A stretch of 64,000 bases of DNA. Origin: Fonsecaea monophora (taxonomy: Eukaryota; Ascomycota; Eurotiomycetes; Chaetothyriales; Herpotrichiellaceae). Of the stretch, positions 48,066 to 59,662 are shown piece by piece. Every line of letters starts with the position of its first letter. The stretch's first letter is position 1. The notes under the pieces were generated by a model. That model had not been told where the DNA came from. It saw only the letters and a program-made list of their open reading frames with translations, and ran no database searches. The stretch covers positions 62,001 to 126,000 of the forward strand of contig NW_019173956.1 of NCBI RefSeq assembly GCF_001642475.1, in the 5' to 3' direction. A program made the translations under genes and the position numbers.

Positions 48066-49576
48066 CTACACCTCGATTGGCTGAACCTTGTACCGTTCCT
48101 CTGGGTAGACCAAGTCCTTTGCATTCCTCACCACGCGCACCTCGGCGGCCTTGCTCTCAGCCAGGGCCCTGCGCTTGCCCTCACCTTCGGTTTCGCCCTG
48201 GCCCTCAAGGCCGCCGACGCTCGCGCCGGGGCTGGAGCCGAACTTGGCCATCTCCTCGTTCCGCGCGGCCATGGTCTTCTCCAGAATCATGTGCATGCTG
48301 TTCAGCACCTTCTCCGTGGCGCGGGCGAGCGGGAGGTCGACGGCCTCGACGTCGTCGTCGGGCATCCACGACGGCCGGTCCAGCAGGTTCATCTGGGCGC
48401 AGGCCTCGCGCAGCCGCGCCACCATCAGCGCCGCAAACATGTCGCCCGTGCCGCTGAAATAGCACTCGAGAACCGGCACCTCGACCTTGAATAACCGCGC
48501 GCTGCCGTCTTGCCGCCGAGTGCTCCCCACCACGGTCAGTGCGGCTCCTCTCTCATCGCTCTCCTCGGCAGTGGGCGGTGCGGAATCGCCCACCCTCACG
48601 CTGGTCACCACCACGTGCCGCGTCCCATGTATGACATGCAGCGCTCTCACCGCGTTGGCCACACCGCTCAAGCTCGAGATGGTCACGCCGCTGAGGAGTT
48701 CGGCCTCAAACTGGTTCGGGAGTATCAGGTCGGCCTCCTTGATGAGCTGCTTGTATGCGGGCACGATGTCCTGGCTGACGTAGAGTCGGCCCTGGTCGCC
48801 CATCACGGGGTCCAAGACCCAAAAGAACCCGCCTGGACGGACGGCGGCGCGGTACCGGAGGTCGCGGGCGATGGTGCCGACGGCATCGACGACTTCGGCA
48901 GAGGGTGAATAGCCCGATAGCAGTACGTCAAAGTCGGTCAAGTAGGATTGCCGCAGACCATCATACAACTCGCGAATTTCGGCCGCGGGAGTCCTCCGGC
49001 CCTTGAATTGGCGATACCCTGTGTGGTTGCCTTTGGAGTAGGAGCAAAGAGTTATGGTCAGACCAATGCTCATGTCAAAAGGAATGGCTGATGGATTATG
49101 CAGAGAGAGAAGAGGCGACCTGGCCGACTCGGGGTTGGCGATGGAGGGCAGGACGAAGGGATTGTTGTCGTCGCATAGTTCGATATCCCGTCGCAGATGT
49201 AGACCATGCCAGGAGAACAAGGGGACAGGAAAGAACAGTAACTCACTGAAATGCACAGTATTGATGGCTCCAACGTCGCAACCGAGCGCCTGCATCACGA
49301 AGGTGGCCATCGTATTGCCGACATAGCTGAACAAGACAGACAATCCGCCAGATACCGTCAGCCACTGACTTTGATCCCGATCTTGACTTTGCATAGAGGC
49401 CACACAAGATTCCGACGGAGCAGCAGCAGCATCATAGTGACCATCCCATAGCAATCTCATCGCTTTGGTCCCCGTGGCTGAGGCGCACGTGCGTAGTGAC
49501 AAAGACGGAAGAAAGAGGAAAAAAGTCTTCGCACCGAGACAGAAACTCACCCGTAGACGACCTTGCACGGTTTCAT
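48066..49576 (-). CDS. Pyridoxal kinase
   Basis: Phosphorylates pyridoxal/pyridoxine in vitamin B6 salvage (yeast BUD16 family). Model: exons 49576-49551, 49326-49247 and 49030-48066 (356 aa). Core motifs are clear: YVGNTMATFVMQALGCDVGA, NTVHFSNHTGYRQFKG, FWVLDPVMGDQGRLYV, DLILPNQFEAELLSGV and the catalytic FSGTGDMFAAL (GTGD at about 229-232). The C-terminal tail is Glu/Lys-rich. The N-terminus is odd. Other pyridoxal kinases begin with a strand plus Ser-His-Val before the Gly-Tyr-Val-Gly, whereas here the only frame joining at GGC-TAT gives MKPCKVVYG. The first intron (224 bp) is long for this window. A missed small exon or another upstream start is likely. Confidence 0.85.
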
Positions 49577-50726
49577 CCTTGTCAGCCCATCGATCTATCC
49601 GACTGACCCGGTTTTCTGGAACCCTAGCCAGCCGACCAGCCAGACTCATATCGTCTCGCAACGGGACTTGAAAGCGCAGAACAAGGGGGGGAGGAGGGGA
49701 AATCGGGATTGAGCCCGCCAGATAAACGTGAAGCATGGGAGCAGAGGAACAAAGAGTCAACGTACATGGCTCGCTATGGCCAGAACTTTTGTTTCTGGTA
49801 TCGACATTTCACAGGACGTCATCGCATCTTCCTCGAGGTTGCGGCACGATAAGGGAGTGGATGGGTGAGGGAGGTCTTCCGCAAATCTCAGGAAAGGATC
49901 TCTGAGGGTATTGAGTGAATGAGAGGTATGGCGTTAGAGAAAGGAGATCCGTTCGTCCTTCCTTGCGTCTGTCGCCTCTAATAATCTATCGTGAGAACAG
50001 AAATAGTCAAGAGTGTACAAGAGTGACCCCGAAACATTGGATCTGTGGCTATCCTCGGATATGTGCATGTAATATCAATTCAAAACATTTTTTTGGCTGA
50101 GAAAAAAAAGTATGACATCAACCCCCCCTTCTCCGTCTCTCCATCCCACCAGAGCCTCGCCGCTCAATGCCGATAAGGGTTTACGAGCGTTACAAATTAT
50201 ACCAAGTACATTGAAGGGACCTTACAAACTCCTCAATTCCTTTAAACGTGAACATGCTCATATGTGTCATCTGTAAATGAAGCTAAGCACATTTAACTAC
50301 AGTTTTCAGTAACAAACTTGTCCCGGCACCTTGAATTCAGCCCCTCCTAACTGATCCTCAAGGGGTTTCTAATTGATCCCCATAGAATACAATCAGAACT
50401 ACAACGAAGCATTCGGTTGGATGGTGATGGATTTGGATCTGGAACGAAGATGCCACCTCGAACCTCAAGGGCCGACACGACCTTTATCCATGGGATTGTG
50501 ACATGGGAAATGAGTTCTGTATTGAACGGACTGGGTGCGGCAGTGGCTGACGGCCATCCCATCATACATCCTGCCCGTGAACAGACCCTGAAACACAAGC
50601 CGGGATTGTCCTTGATAATCTGCGCAAAAATCCGTAACAGCCCCTACCACCATTGACCGCATCGCATTGTCGTAAATCTGTGACTCCATACAAGCATTTG
50701 CCGTGGTCGCCCTAAGTATTCCTCGT
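49577..50726. other. Upstream of pyridoxal kinase, 3' of PCNA
   Basis: 1.15 kb between two minus-strand genes. An ATG-led frame at about 49650-49552 (MSLAGRLARVPENRVSRI) could be the true first exon of the kinase, but it is out of frame with the YVGNT exon. No other gene is seen. Confidence 0.35.
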
Positions 50727-51735
50727 TCACTCATCATCACCAATCTGTAAAACACCCGAGTCAGTGCCTGGATGATTGCGCACGGCGTCTTGCTGGAAAA
50801 GCATACCTTGGGGGCTAGATAGAACCGCAGATAGCTGCTTCCCGACAGGTTGTATTCCACCAAGAGAGGCACTTCCTGGGAGAGGCAGAGTTTGACCTTT
50901 GTAGAAAGACTGCTCGCTTTGCAGAAATTGACGAGGTATTTGAGTGAAAAGGTCAGAGAGACAGGTTCGCTCAGGGCGATCTTTACTTCTTGATCTGGTT
51001 TGTCCACGGATGAGTTCTGTCGAATGGTGACGCTGCCGCTGCCGATGTCACCTTGACACGAAAAACGGACGCCGTCCTTGCTTGCTTCGATCGACACTGT
51101 ATAAAATCAGCATGAGTGATTTTTCTTCTGGTCGTGTCCAAATCTTGTCGCCATGCCACGTACCTGACTCCGACATAGCGATCAAATCGCGGCAAATGCG
51201 CTGGAATTCGGCACTCGGCATCTCGATCGTAGCTGAATATTCAGTGTCGGGGATTCCCAGATGCTCTTGGTCAATGTCCATCAACTTGATATCGTATTCG
51301 CTAATACGATCCGTGTCGCTACTCTCAAAGACGAGATTCACAACGTCGGGAGAGTCTTCGGCCTTGATGGTGAGGATGTCTTCGTTCTGGGCGGCACGGA
51401 TGACTTTGGTCAGGGAGTTGAGGTTGATGCCGAGGGCTATGTTGCGGTCGCATCGGTAGGGAGAGAACATCTCTGCTTTGAGCATCATGGAGACGAGGGC
51501 GACGTGCGAGTTGTCCATGGCCTGCAGCGCGATGCCGGAGTCATTGCAGTCGAAGTTACAGTCTTGGACAAGGTCTTTGATGGCATCCACGACCTGCGAA
51601 GTAATTAGAAGCCAGTCTGGAGCCACGGGATGGTGACAGTACCTTCTTCAGCATCGCTGCCTGTTCGAGACGTGCTTCCAACACTTCAGGGATGTTAGCC
51701 AGCGTCCCGCCTGTACGGGATTCCTAGTGCTCACT
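50727..51735 (-). CDS. POL30: Proliferating cell nuclear antigen (PCNA)
   Basis: Trimeric sliding clamp for DNA polymerases delta/epsilon and repair. Five exons: 51735 (the A of ATG only, plus 5' UTR), 51683-51643, 51593-51164, 51096-50807 and 50744-50727, giving 259 aa, the normal length. The start codon is split A^TG by a 51-bp intron (GTGAGC...GCTAAC...GAAG). Without it there is no Met before LEARLEQAAMLKK, the universal PCNA N-terminus. Other landmarks are VQDCNFDCNDSGIALQAMDN, SHVALVSMML, the interdomain connector region (KLMDIDQEHLGIPDTEYSAT), and the C-terminal YLRFYLAPKIGDDE. The last exon encodes only IGDDE and the stop. Every junction keeps the frame. Confidence 0.95.
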
Positions 51736-53317
51736 GTTTGCGATTGTTGTGTGCCTTGACTTTGTGTGAGAGATAGATCGGTGAGGACGAATTGATTTTG
51801 GCAGACTGTACTTGATCGTTGAGCAATGGGATGGGACTACAAATCCGCAATGGACAAGCACACAGGTCATGAATTTCGATATTGCACGACACGGGTCGCG
51901 AAGCGCGTTCGAGGCTAAACCGCTTTCGAACCACTTACGCTCTGGTCTTGGCTCATAATCACGTGCTGAGGCTTCCGCCCTGCCGAGCCTCCTTTTATGA
52001 AGTGATCTGTCCATCCGCCGGGATTGCCCTACTGCTCACTCACTACTGCGTCATCGTGGCTGCTGGAAATTCCCCCAAGGCGAGAGGCATTTTGCTGCTT
52101 TCCCATGCTACTGGATGTTCTCGCTTCGAGAGAGCAAAAGTCCAGTGCTGCTTTGATGTTTGCCCGAGTTCCAACCCTTTCCAGACGACCTGCAGATGCA
52201 CAACCCGGTTCTTTCCCTCTCCTTGGTCGCTGAGCAGCGGTATGGCCCCTGTTAGGGATGTGCACTAAAGACATTCGAATTCTCACAGACAGACTACTGG
52301 CTCTTGATCTCACCCAATCTTCCATGCATGCGCAATCAAGTTCATTCTCAACCTGTCGTATCACGTGAGGCGCCGCGCCCTGCTTATGACGAATGACGAA
52401 CACTGGCGGGTACCTACGAGTAGGCAGCAAGTCCGCCCCCGTGTCCGGCTCAGCCTCGTGGCCCTACGAGTACTTGGATATCCTAGTATCCGCGCCAGCG
52501 TATTCGCCACACAGCACTGGCCTATCCGAATGTTCCCCTGACATCGCAACAAAGGGAACGAGTACGAGTACCCAAATTCTCCTGCAGCAATAGCCAACCC
52601 ATTCGTAATGTCCGTCCCTCAGGGTATGAGCACCATGGCACCCTGGCGTTCCTTTCTTACCACTTTACATGTCCAGCTTTCTATCCTGGTGGGGGTTTGT
52701 GCCTGTTACCGCCACCGTTACACTCGACGTGCAGACCTTTCTCAGCCGTCTTTCCCGAGTGAACCGCATGTGACCGTCAACGCCCACATGTTATGGGCTT
52801 CCCTGGTGAAGCACAGTGGAGCCTGGCATGTGGCGACGTGGAACCGATTACTGGGTCCTCACTAGTACAACGTGGCAGCAAGGGCAACCTCAGGCTCGTG
52901 GACCGTAGCCGACGGAGAAAAGTCTGTTCTCTGTGGAGTGCATGGCACCACGATGCAATGGAACATAGGATCCAAGGCCAGGGATCCAGAAAAAAAAAAG
53001 TGAATATGCTCAGAGTCTCCTGGTTGACAGGGCCAGGACTCGCCAGGAAAGGGAGGTCGTGTGGCCCTCCAGATCGCCTTTCCCAGACTGCAAAGGAGAT
53101 CTAGTCGAAAGGAAGGGAACATTTTTCCGTTCATTGCAACGATCTGATACGCTGTTGGTTGTGACCTGGCTGGTTACAGAAAATAGATACCGCAGAATAT
53201 GTAACATGGAAATAAACCGAAAATGATAAGCCCAAGGGCGTTGGTTGCCAGCAACCTTGCTCCCGTCCCCCTTGCACGCGTCATTGCGTGAGAAAAGCTT
53301 CGAACCCGACTGAAATG
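51736..53317. other. PCNA promoter region and spacer
   Basis: 1.6 kb with no supported gene. Close to PCNA a TCGCGAAGCGCG stretch (about 51896-51907) resembles, but does not match, E2F/MCB sites. TACGAGTA octamers occur at 52415, 52465 and 52563. Confidence 0.4.
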
Positions 53318-54353
53318 TCAGTCTACCAACCGGCCAAAATCATCAAGGTAACTATGCACCTAGTTAGTCGAAGACTGTCGTGGAAAGGGGATCGCAAGGT
53401 ATCCAGTACCTCTGTAGGTAAGCAGATAAGCGAAAGCCGGGTATCTGCGAGGCTCGCCGCAAGTGGCGTATAGCCCTGTGGAAATATTGCTCGTTCTGGT
53501 GGGAATATGAGACGTTTCCAAGACTCATGTTGGCTTCAGCCGCCTGTATATGGTGAAGTCATGGTTAGCCCTGTGCCGTTCAGGTTCAAATTGAGATGTG
53601 GAGGGAAGTGGATATATGGACCAAGGAGGAAATCGTTCTGACCTCTGAGAGTAGTTCTCCGGTGGGTTCTCCATCTCTTTCGGCCACGTTTACAGCCCTA
53701 GAGAAATAGTCGACCGCCGGAATCAGCATCCCGCGTGCTTCCACATAATCGGCCGTGTGTGCTCTGGCGTCGGCTTCGGCAGTTGCTCGTTCTGCATCCC
53801 TAGACTCCTCGGCCGTCGAATACGACAGTCTCTCGCTTAGACTCTGAGGTCGACCACTGCTGCCACTGGAGGAGCTGCCTTCGGTGCGGTGGATTCGTGC
53901 GAGGACGCTTTGAGATCGAGCTAGCCACGCTTGACCCAGCCCTGAAATTATGTAAGTAGGTGTATTGGAGAAGGGAAGGATTGGTAAGCTGTGTGACTTT
54001 GACTAACCCCTGAGCGCAGAGAGATCCTCGGTGTTTCTCTGGAGTAGCAACAACCACTGGTTCATGCACCACTCCGCGATATCGGTGACACCAACACCTT
54101 CCGCATCATGATAAGCCAGACTTTGTAACGTCGCGATGACGAATGTACGGTCGGTATTTCTGTTAGGCATCTGCACGAACCCCGTCGCGTCCAGCGTGGC
54201 GATGGCCGTACGCGCAATGTGTAGGCGTTGTTCCCATGATTCTGGAGCAGAAGGATTTGTATCGGCGATGCGCCTGACTTCCCGGATGGCCCCTTCGATT
54301 TGCGCTTCCTCGATCAGGTTGAGACCATCCAGCCTGGGCCCTTGGTGCGACAT
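53318..54353 (-). CDS. TPR-like protein, fungal, unknown
   Basis: 270 aa from exons 54353-54008, 53941-53643, 53543-53410 and 53351-53318. All splices keep the frame. The sequence is almost wholly helical. ESWEQRLHIARTAIATLDATG and AEWCMNQWLLLLQRNTEDLS are followed by ADYVEARGMLIPAVDYFSRAV and then ANMSLGNVSYSHQNEQYFHRA. It closes with IRHLRRASQIPGFRLSAYLQ and YLDDFGRLVD. The spacing of small residues (Gly-Asn, Ala) is that of tetratricopeptide repeats, with the last two repeats clearest. It resembles uncharacterised TPR proteins common in Pezizomycotina. Partner and location are unknown. The last intron has a weak GTACTG donor but leads to a plausible conserved end. Confidence 0.72.
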
Positions 54354-56875
54354 GCTCCAATATTTGAAAGGGACAATGGGTGAGAGATGATCAAGTTGGT
54401 TAGACAAGGTCTATACTGCCCGTTTCGAAGATGCAGCGACGAGTAGATACAACAAATACTGCCACACTCGACATATCAAATCCTTCCAAACGAAGGTATG
54501 AGAAGGAGATTTCCCAAGAGTCCTGGATTGTGAGATATTGAAATAGACTTCAGCCACAGCACCTCGTGGCTACTATATACCTAGAGGGCAGCTGCGATGA
54601 GAAGTGGTCGTCTTGACTGATTCGCAGGCGACAGGGTCAAATGGAGACAGAAAGTGCGTGACAGGCAGACGAATCACAAGAGTCCTTGCCAATCCTTAGA
54701 CAATACTTACATGTGCAGAGAGGGCTCGTTGATGAGTTTCGAGCCACCGTCAGGCTGTAATAACACTTCTATAGGACCACGAGATCAAACCTTACAAGTT
54801 GGCGCGTGGCAAATGCGCTCTTCCAACCAAGGCCCCAGGGGCAACGTCCGGCTGCTGGAGATATATGGCCAAAGACCTAGAGCTGACGAGGGTGTGGGAA
54901 CGAGACGGCCCATTAGGACGATCGTCAAAGAGATCCAGAAAGAGATAAGTGTCCCCTCTGGAAGGGAAAAAGAGGCTTGGACTTACCTGCAGCCACAATA
55001 CGACATTCTCTAAAAGACTTTGCCTAACATCTGTGGCAAAGAAGATGGCGTTTGGGACATGGGCCTAGCGATCAAAGCATGGGAAAAGGGTGGTCGATTA
55101 CAGTATCACCTCAAAATGCCCTACTGCTCTTTTGAGATCTCTGAGCGGCGCAACAGGGGATAGCATGGCTCTCGGGGCTGTCGAGAGGTCCCCGTAGTAT
55201 CGCCGCTACCCTTGAAGATGTCGTTCCAACTGCCAAGGGTCGCAAGTCGGGACCGAACAGAGAGGAAACATAGCACAGGAATGGAAAGGGCTCGGTGGGG
55301 GCCGGCTGACTGGATTCGAAAAAGGCACCAGGGGTACTGCGAGGGCGTGGATGTAGATCGATCGAAGACATCCATGACGAATAGCGCCAGTATGAGGCCT
55401 TTTGTCCCTTTCTTCTCGCCCGATATGATGGGCATTTGCGTGCGATGGGAATCTGAACGACGTTGGAAGAACTCAGATCTGACTAAACGAGGTGGGAGGT
55501 AAGGGACTATTTCGGTGGAAATAGGAAATGCTGATGTGCCAAGGCATTTGCGGAAGCGAGGGGAAGGGAATCGCAATGAGCCAATATCGCAAATCTCCAT
55601 GATGCTTTACCAAGTACGAGGTACACAGTTATTAATATTACGTCGCCCGCGACCCGCCTAGCGTACCGCGTGAGAAAAAATTTCCCGAAATCCGAGATAT
55701 CTAAACAGCGAGGAATGTCGAGAGCTGGAAAAAGGAGGAGAAAGGAGCAAAAAAAAAACGCAGCGCAGCGATGGCGTCGATGAGGGCTACACTTTTCGTA
55801 CAAGCACAGAGAATAACTCCATCAGAAGGCCATGCCTAACTCTTAAGGACAAGATCGGGAAATAACGCAACAGGAGCCCTGACTGGGCCAACTCGATTTG
55901 GTCTGTAGGGCTTTAACTGGACTGGCGTCGGTGCCGGGTCGACCTTACATCCCGCTGCCTGTGGCTCAGACTCTGCTGTCTACCCAACCAGAAGCCAACC
56001 AGCCCATGGGGTCGGGCTCGCGGTCACTCTCTCACGCAAGGCACGGCATATGGCAAGGGCCAGTGAACCAGTCAGAGAAGAGTAACGGCCCAGAACAAGA
56101 GCGAAGAAGGGCTCCCTCGTGCCCTCATCAGCCACACTTCCGGCCTCTTCAGTGATCCGAGTTCGCTCTTCCACCGAACCCCAGCGGTTGTATTCCCTTC
56201 CGAGGGATTCTAGCGAGAGCTCTGCAGCAATTACTAAACACCCTGCAGTGATCAACGCAGGGCAACAACGGAGGATTATGTAGCACTTTGTTCCGAGTCC
56301 GATATGGTCAAGACTGCCCACAGTTTTTATATCATCAACCACAACCCGTCTCGAAACCCTCATGTGTCCAGTGCCATCACAAATTGGCAACCACCACTTC
56401 ACAAAAGAGATTATGTGTAAACCTTCTGGTTTCGCGCCATCTTGGTCTTTGTTTCTGTTTCGACCGTCTCCATTACCCACCCACCGCAGTCACAGCTATC
56501 CGCTGAGCAAGCCACCCCTGAGGCCACCTCCGAGGCCACCTTCTCGCATCGCCCTCTCCCATTCGGCGCAAACCAGCTTGGAAACTTCGTGCAAATGCCC
56601 GAAACGCACAATATGTCCAACCGAAATATGACCTTCCTGCCTCGGTAAATGACCTGATCCTTTTTTTGGTTGTTCGAAAACGCCCGATATTTCTCCCGCG
56701 AAAGAAAAGCCAGCCACACCTGGCGTATGGCCGAGAACCATCCCCTGAACTCCCTGCATGTGCTTCATGAAATTATTGTCGTCAATATTGAAACAAGGTA
56801 AGTCTCGATTCGAAATCACACAGGCCCCGGACTAGGGGAAGCCGACGTGCAGCGGACGAGACCGCGAGGGGTGGG
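54354..56875. other. 2.5 kb spacer without a supported gene
   Basis: Frames up to 166 codons exist on both strands but lack sound starts or protein-like composition. The region should contain the TPR gene promoter and the 3' UTR of the Vezatin-like gene. Confidence 0.35.
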
Positions 56876-58711
56876 TTATATCGAAGTGATGCGCGTATCA
56901 GATCTGGCCGGAGGGCGATGTTTGATTACCATCTGCAGTTCCCGCAGCATGTTGGTCGTATTTTCGGCGTGCTCCTGAAAGGTGGCCCGCTTCCTCCGGT
57001 CCTCTTGAAGTTTGTTGAGCTTCTCTTCACGGCTCATTGGCGCCCAAGACATCCTCTTGCGTGGCAAGGCCACCGCTTCGAACACCTCTTCATCCAATCC
57101 TACACCCCCATCAGATGAGCTCCGTTCGTCGCCACTCAGCAGCTTTAGTGCTTCTGCAGGTCCTCCATCCACCACCGTCACTCCACCCAGACTGCTCGGA
57201 GAGGGCGACGCTGGCGATCGCATGCCGCTGGACGATATGGAGAAACGATTGTCACGTTCGGTCCCAACGTTGAGGAACATGGTGTTTCGCCCCTTTTCCC
57301 ACTCGACTAGGGCGTTTCGAATCTCAGCCCCTAGCTGATCGTAATGCCCAGTGATGGCCATGCTGAGGGCGGAGTCATCTTTCGACTTGAGAGAGTTTAT
57401 CTCTTCCCTAAGTAGGTGGACTTTGGCGTTCAGGGACCGTATAGCGTTGGCCACCGCTTCAAATCGGCGTAATTGAGCCTTGGTGTGTCGTTTTTGGGGC
57501 GTAGTGGCGTCTATGGTCCGTTCAGCTGCTGTTTCGGCGTCTTCCGACACCGTGTCCTGGCCGTCTTCGCCATACTCTTCATGCACTATAGCAGTGTGGA
57601 GTTGTTGACCTGCTTTGGAAAGTACATCCTCTAACCCTTGCAGCACATGGCATATCAGTCGCCACTGACGGACGTTGTACCAGGTTGAGCCAGAGTGAAG
57701 GGCCAAAAGATCACAAAGGAAAACTTTTCTCGCGATGAGATGAAGTCGGAAGAGGAAGCGAAGTTCTTTCAGAGAGTCCCGGGTGTCGAGAGGAGAGTTG
57801 TTGGCAAGCGCCACGGCGTCGCTATAATCCTGCATCGAGACCTCGTACACGTCATGATATCTTTTCAGGTCGAGGTCCCTCACAAATGGTTGAATAGCAT
57901 TATGAGCTTCAACACATCGTATGATGTTGGCCGTCAGGGTAACTCCAAGGGTGGCTCGTAGATCACGACAACGACTCAATGAGTTCTTGTCTTCCAGTCG
58001 ACTGATTGGCGGTAGTGGTTGGCTTCTAATGTGTGTTAGCGAAGGCGAAGTAACATGATATTGCCACAACCCAGGAACTCACATCTCATACCCACGGGAG
58101 ACAATCTCGACCTCCTGGATAAAACGAAGCGCCTCAACTGCGCTGCTATCATAGTTATGCGAATCCGTCACCAGATTCCCTAACGTCGACCCTGCACATT
58201 GCCGGAGAAATTCGAGATATTGACGCCTTCCGAAATACAAAAGAACCAGACAAACCCCCAATAGGGACAATGAGTACACGCATATTTCTGACCAAGTTGA
58301 ATGATGTGACTGAGATGTTCGATATCCCCGCTGGAGTAGATGAAGCGACCATGCGACTGAAAAGGAAATTCCGGCTGTTATACAAGCACCTCTGAGCGAG
58401 AGAGAATGTGGTGCGAAGGGTTGTTCATTTTGAAGAGGTTGTCGTCTCGGCTTCGGTTCGTCCGCGAGGAGTTGCGAGGCGACGATCACGTAGCGAAACC
58501 GCTCGAGGAACTGTTCGTTTGCAACATCGGTCACGTAGGCAGCGGTTTGGCGAATCGTTCGTAACTGCTCGCGCAGCTTTGGCAAGCCGCGAGGGGCATA
58601 GGTTCGTTGGGCGCATGAGACAGGGGAGGATGGCTCGGTGGCTTCGAAGGGGATTGCGTCTCCTTCTAGATATTCTGCAATCGGCGAGTCATTATAGATT
58701 AGAGCTTCCAT
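56876..58711 (-). CDS. Vezatin/Inp2-like protein (myosin-binding motif of peroxisomes)
   Basis: 592 aa from exons 58711-58083 and 58025-56876 (57-bp intron). The N-terminus MEALIYNDSPIAEYLEGD is typical of this fungal family. Two neighbouring hydrophobic helices lie at about 105-125 and 142-160 (YSLSLLGVCLVLLYFG). The membrane-proximal block VEALRFIQEVEIVSRGYEISQPLPPISRLE and the long helical region after it (AIQPFVRDLDLKRYHDVYEV, RFLFRLHLIARKVFLC) match the Vezatin/Inp2 domain. A Ser-rich linker and a C-terminal coiled coil (MSREEKLNKLQEDRRKRATF) end the protein. Yeast Inp2 recruits myosin V to peroxisomes; a role in organelle inheritance or tethering is inferred. The frame stays open about 157 codons upstream of the chosen ATG without family similarity. 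Confidence 0.8.
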
Positions 58712-59662
58712 GACATTGTCGGCGAATGTGGGCGTTAGAGAGAGGTAAGAACAACGAGGGAGCTTGGTGGAGGTGTCGCTATGAGGACACGAGGCGAGAG
58801 ACTGCAGAAGCGCGTTATGACGGGGACGATGGTGGCAACCGTGATGGAAAAGTGCCTGACGCAGGCAAACACACAGTAGTACCGAGTAGGGAGGCCTCAG
58901 GTCAGGAGCACAAGCCACGGTACCAGATGGCGGAATTGCAGACGACAGGCCCAAGCTTCTGCTGTCAGCGCGATACTTTCCCGGGGCGGCTGGAACGGTT
59001 CTCTTAGGGCACCTAACCAGGCGTTCCGGTTTGCCGACAACGAGCAGTTGGGCCCGGCAGGGGACAGGCTCAACGGCGCAAACGCTTAAGCGCCCAAGGT
59101 TACCAGGTGCTGGGGTGCAAATCACAGGGCCTGTCCCCGTCGATCTTACCAACGTGGCTTGAAGCGAGATTAGCCCAATCACAACATCAATCTTCGGCAG
59201 ATCCTTGACACCCTTTCTCGAATATCTCCAGAATTCCAGCTTCTCCCTAGCGCGTAGTCACCCAGAAATCACAGCGAAGACCAATAATGACGGAGCGTGC
59301 AATTGAACAACGGTAGGACAGTGCAGCCCGCGATGCGTCAGGTTTCGCACATGTTGAATGGTGAAAGAGTTGGCTTTGTTTGTTGGGAGATGGAAGAGGA
59401 GACTTTGTCACTCACAATGAAATGTCATTTTCAAAATGTGACTTTGAATTCACTGTTGAGTTCGTGAAGGTCGTGGACGTTAAAATGTATCGTTTGGCAG
59501 ACAAAGGTTCTGCTGCACTCATCCTGTTCATGCATGCTTTCACTGGGAACTCCCAGAAACCAGCACCAAGGCTCCCACTGCTGATCTCTCTCTGTTCATA
59601 TTTTGCTCGAATCGTTAATACTGAGAGTCAGTCGTGTCTTTCAGAATCTCACTACTTTGAGC
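58712..59662. promoter_or_regulatory. Divergent promoter region
   Basis: 950 bp between the Vezatin-like gene start and the start of the plus-strand unknown gene. No specific element was recognised. Confidence 0.4.

Noticed and set aside
51663..51671. B-box-like GTTCGAGAC within PCNA
   Set aside because: It is the antisense of the conserved PCNA codons for ARLEQ.
55980..56480. 166-codon minus-strand open frame
   Set aside because: It begins with GTG, not ATG, and has no recognisable motif or flanking splice structure.
56727..57118. Possible plus-strand exons antisense to the Vezatin-like gene (ATG at 56727, GTAAGT at 56800)
   Set aside because: The implied intron would be only about 25 bp, and the second part is the antisense of conserved coding sequence.
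58712..59182. Upstream extension of the Vezatin-like frame (about 157 codons)
   Set aside because: Composition is Pro/Cys/Arg-scrambled, unlike the rest of the protein. The family-like N-terminus MEALIYNDSPIAEYLEG starts at 58711.
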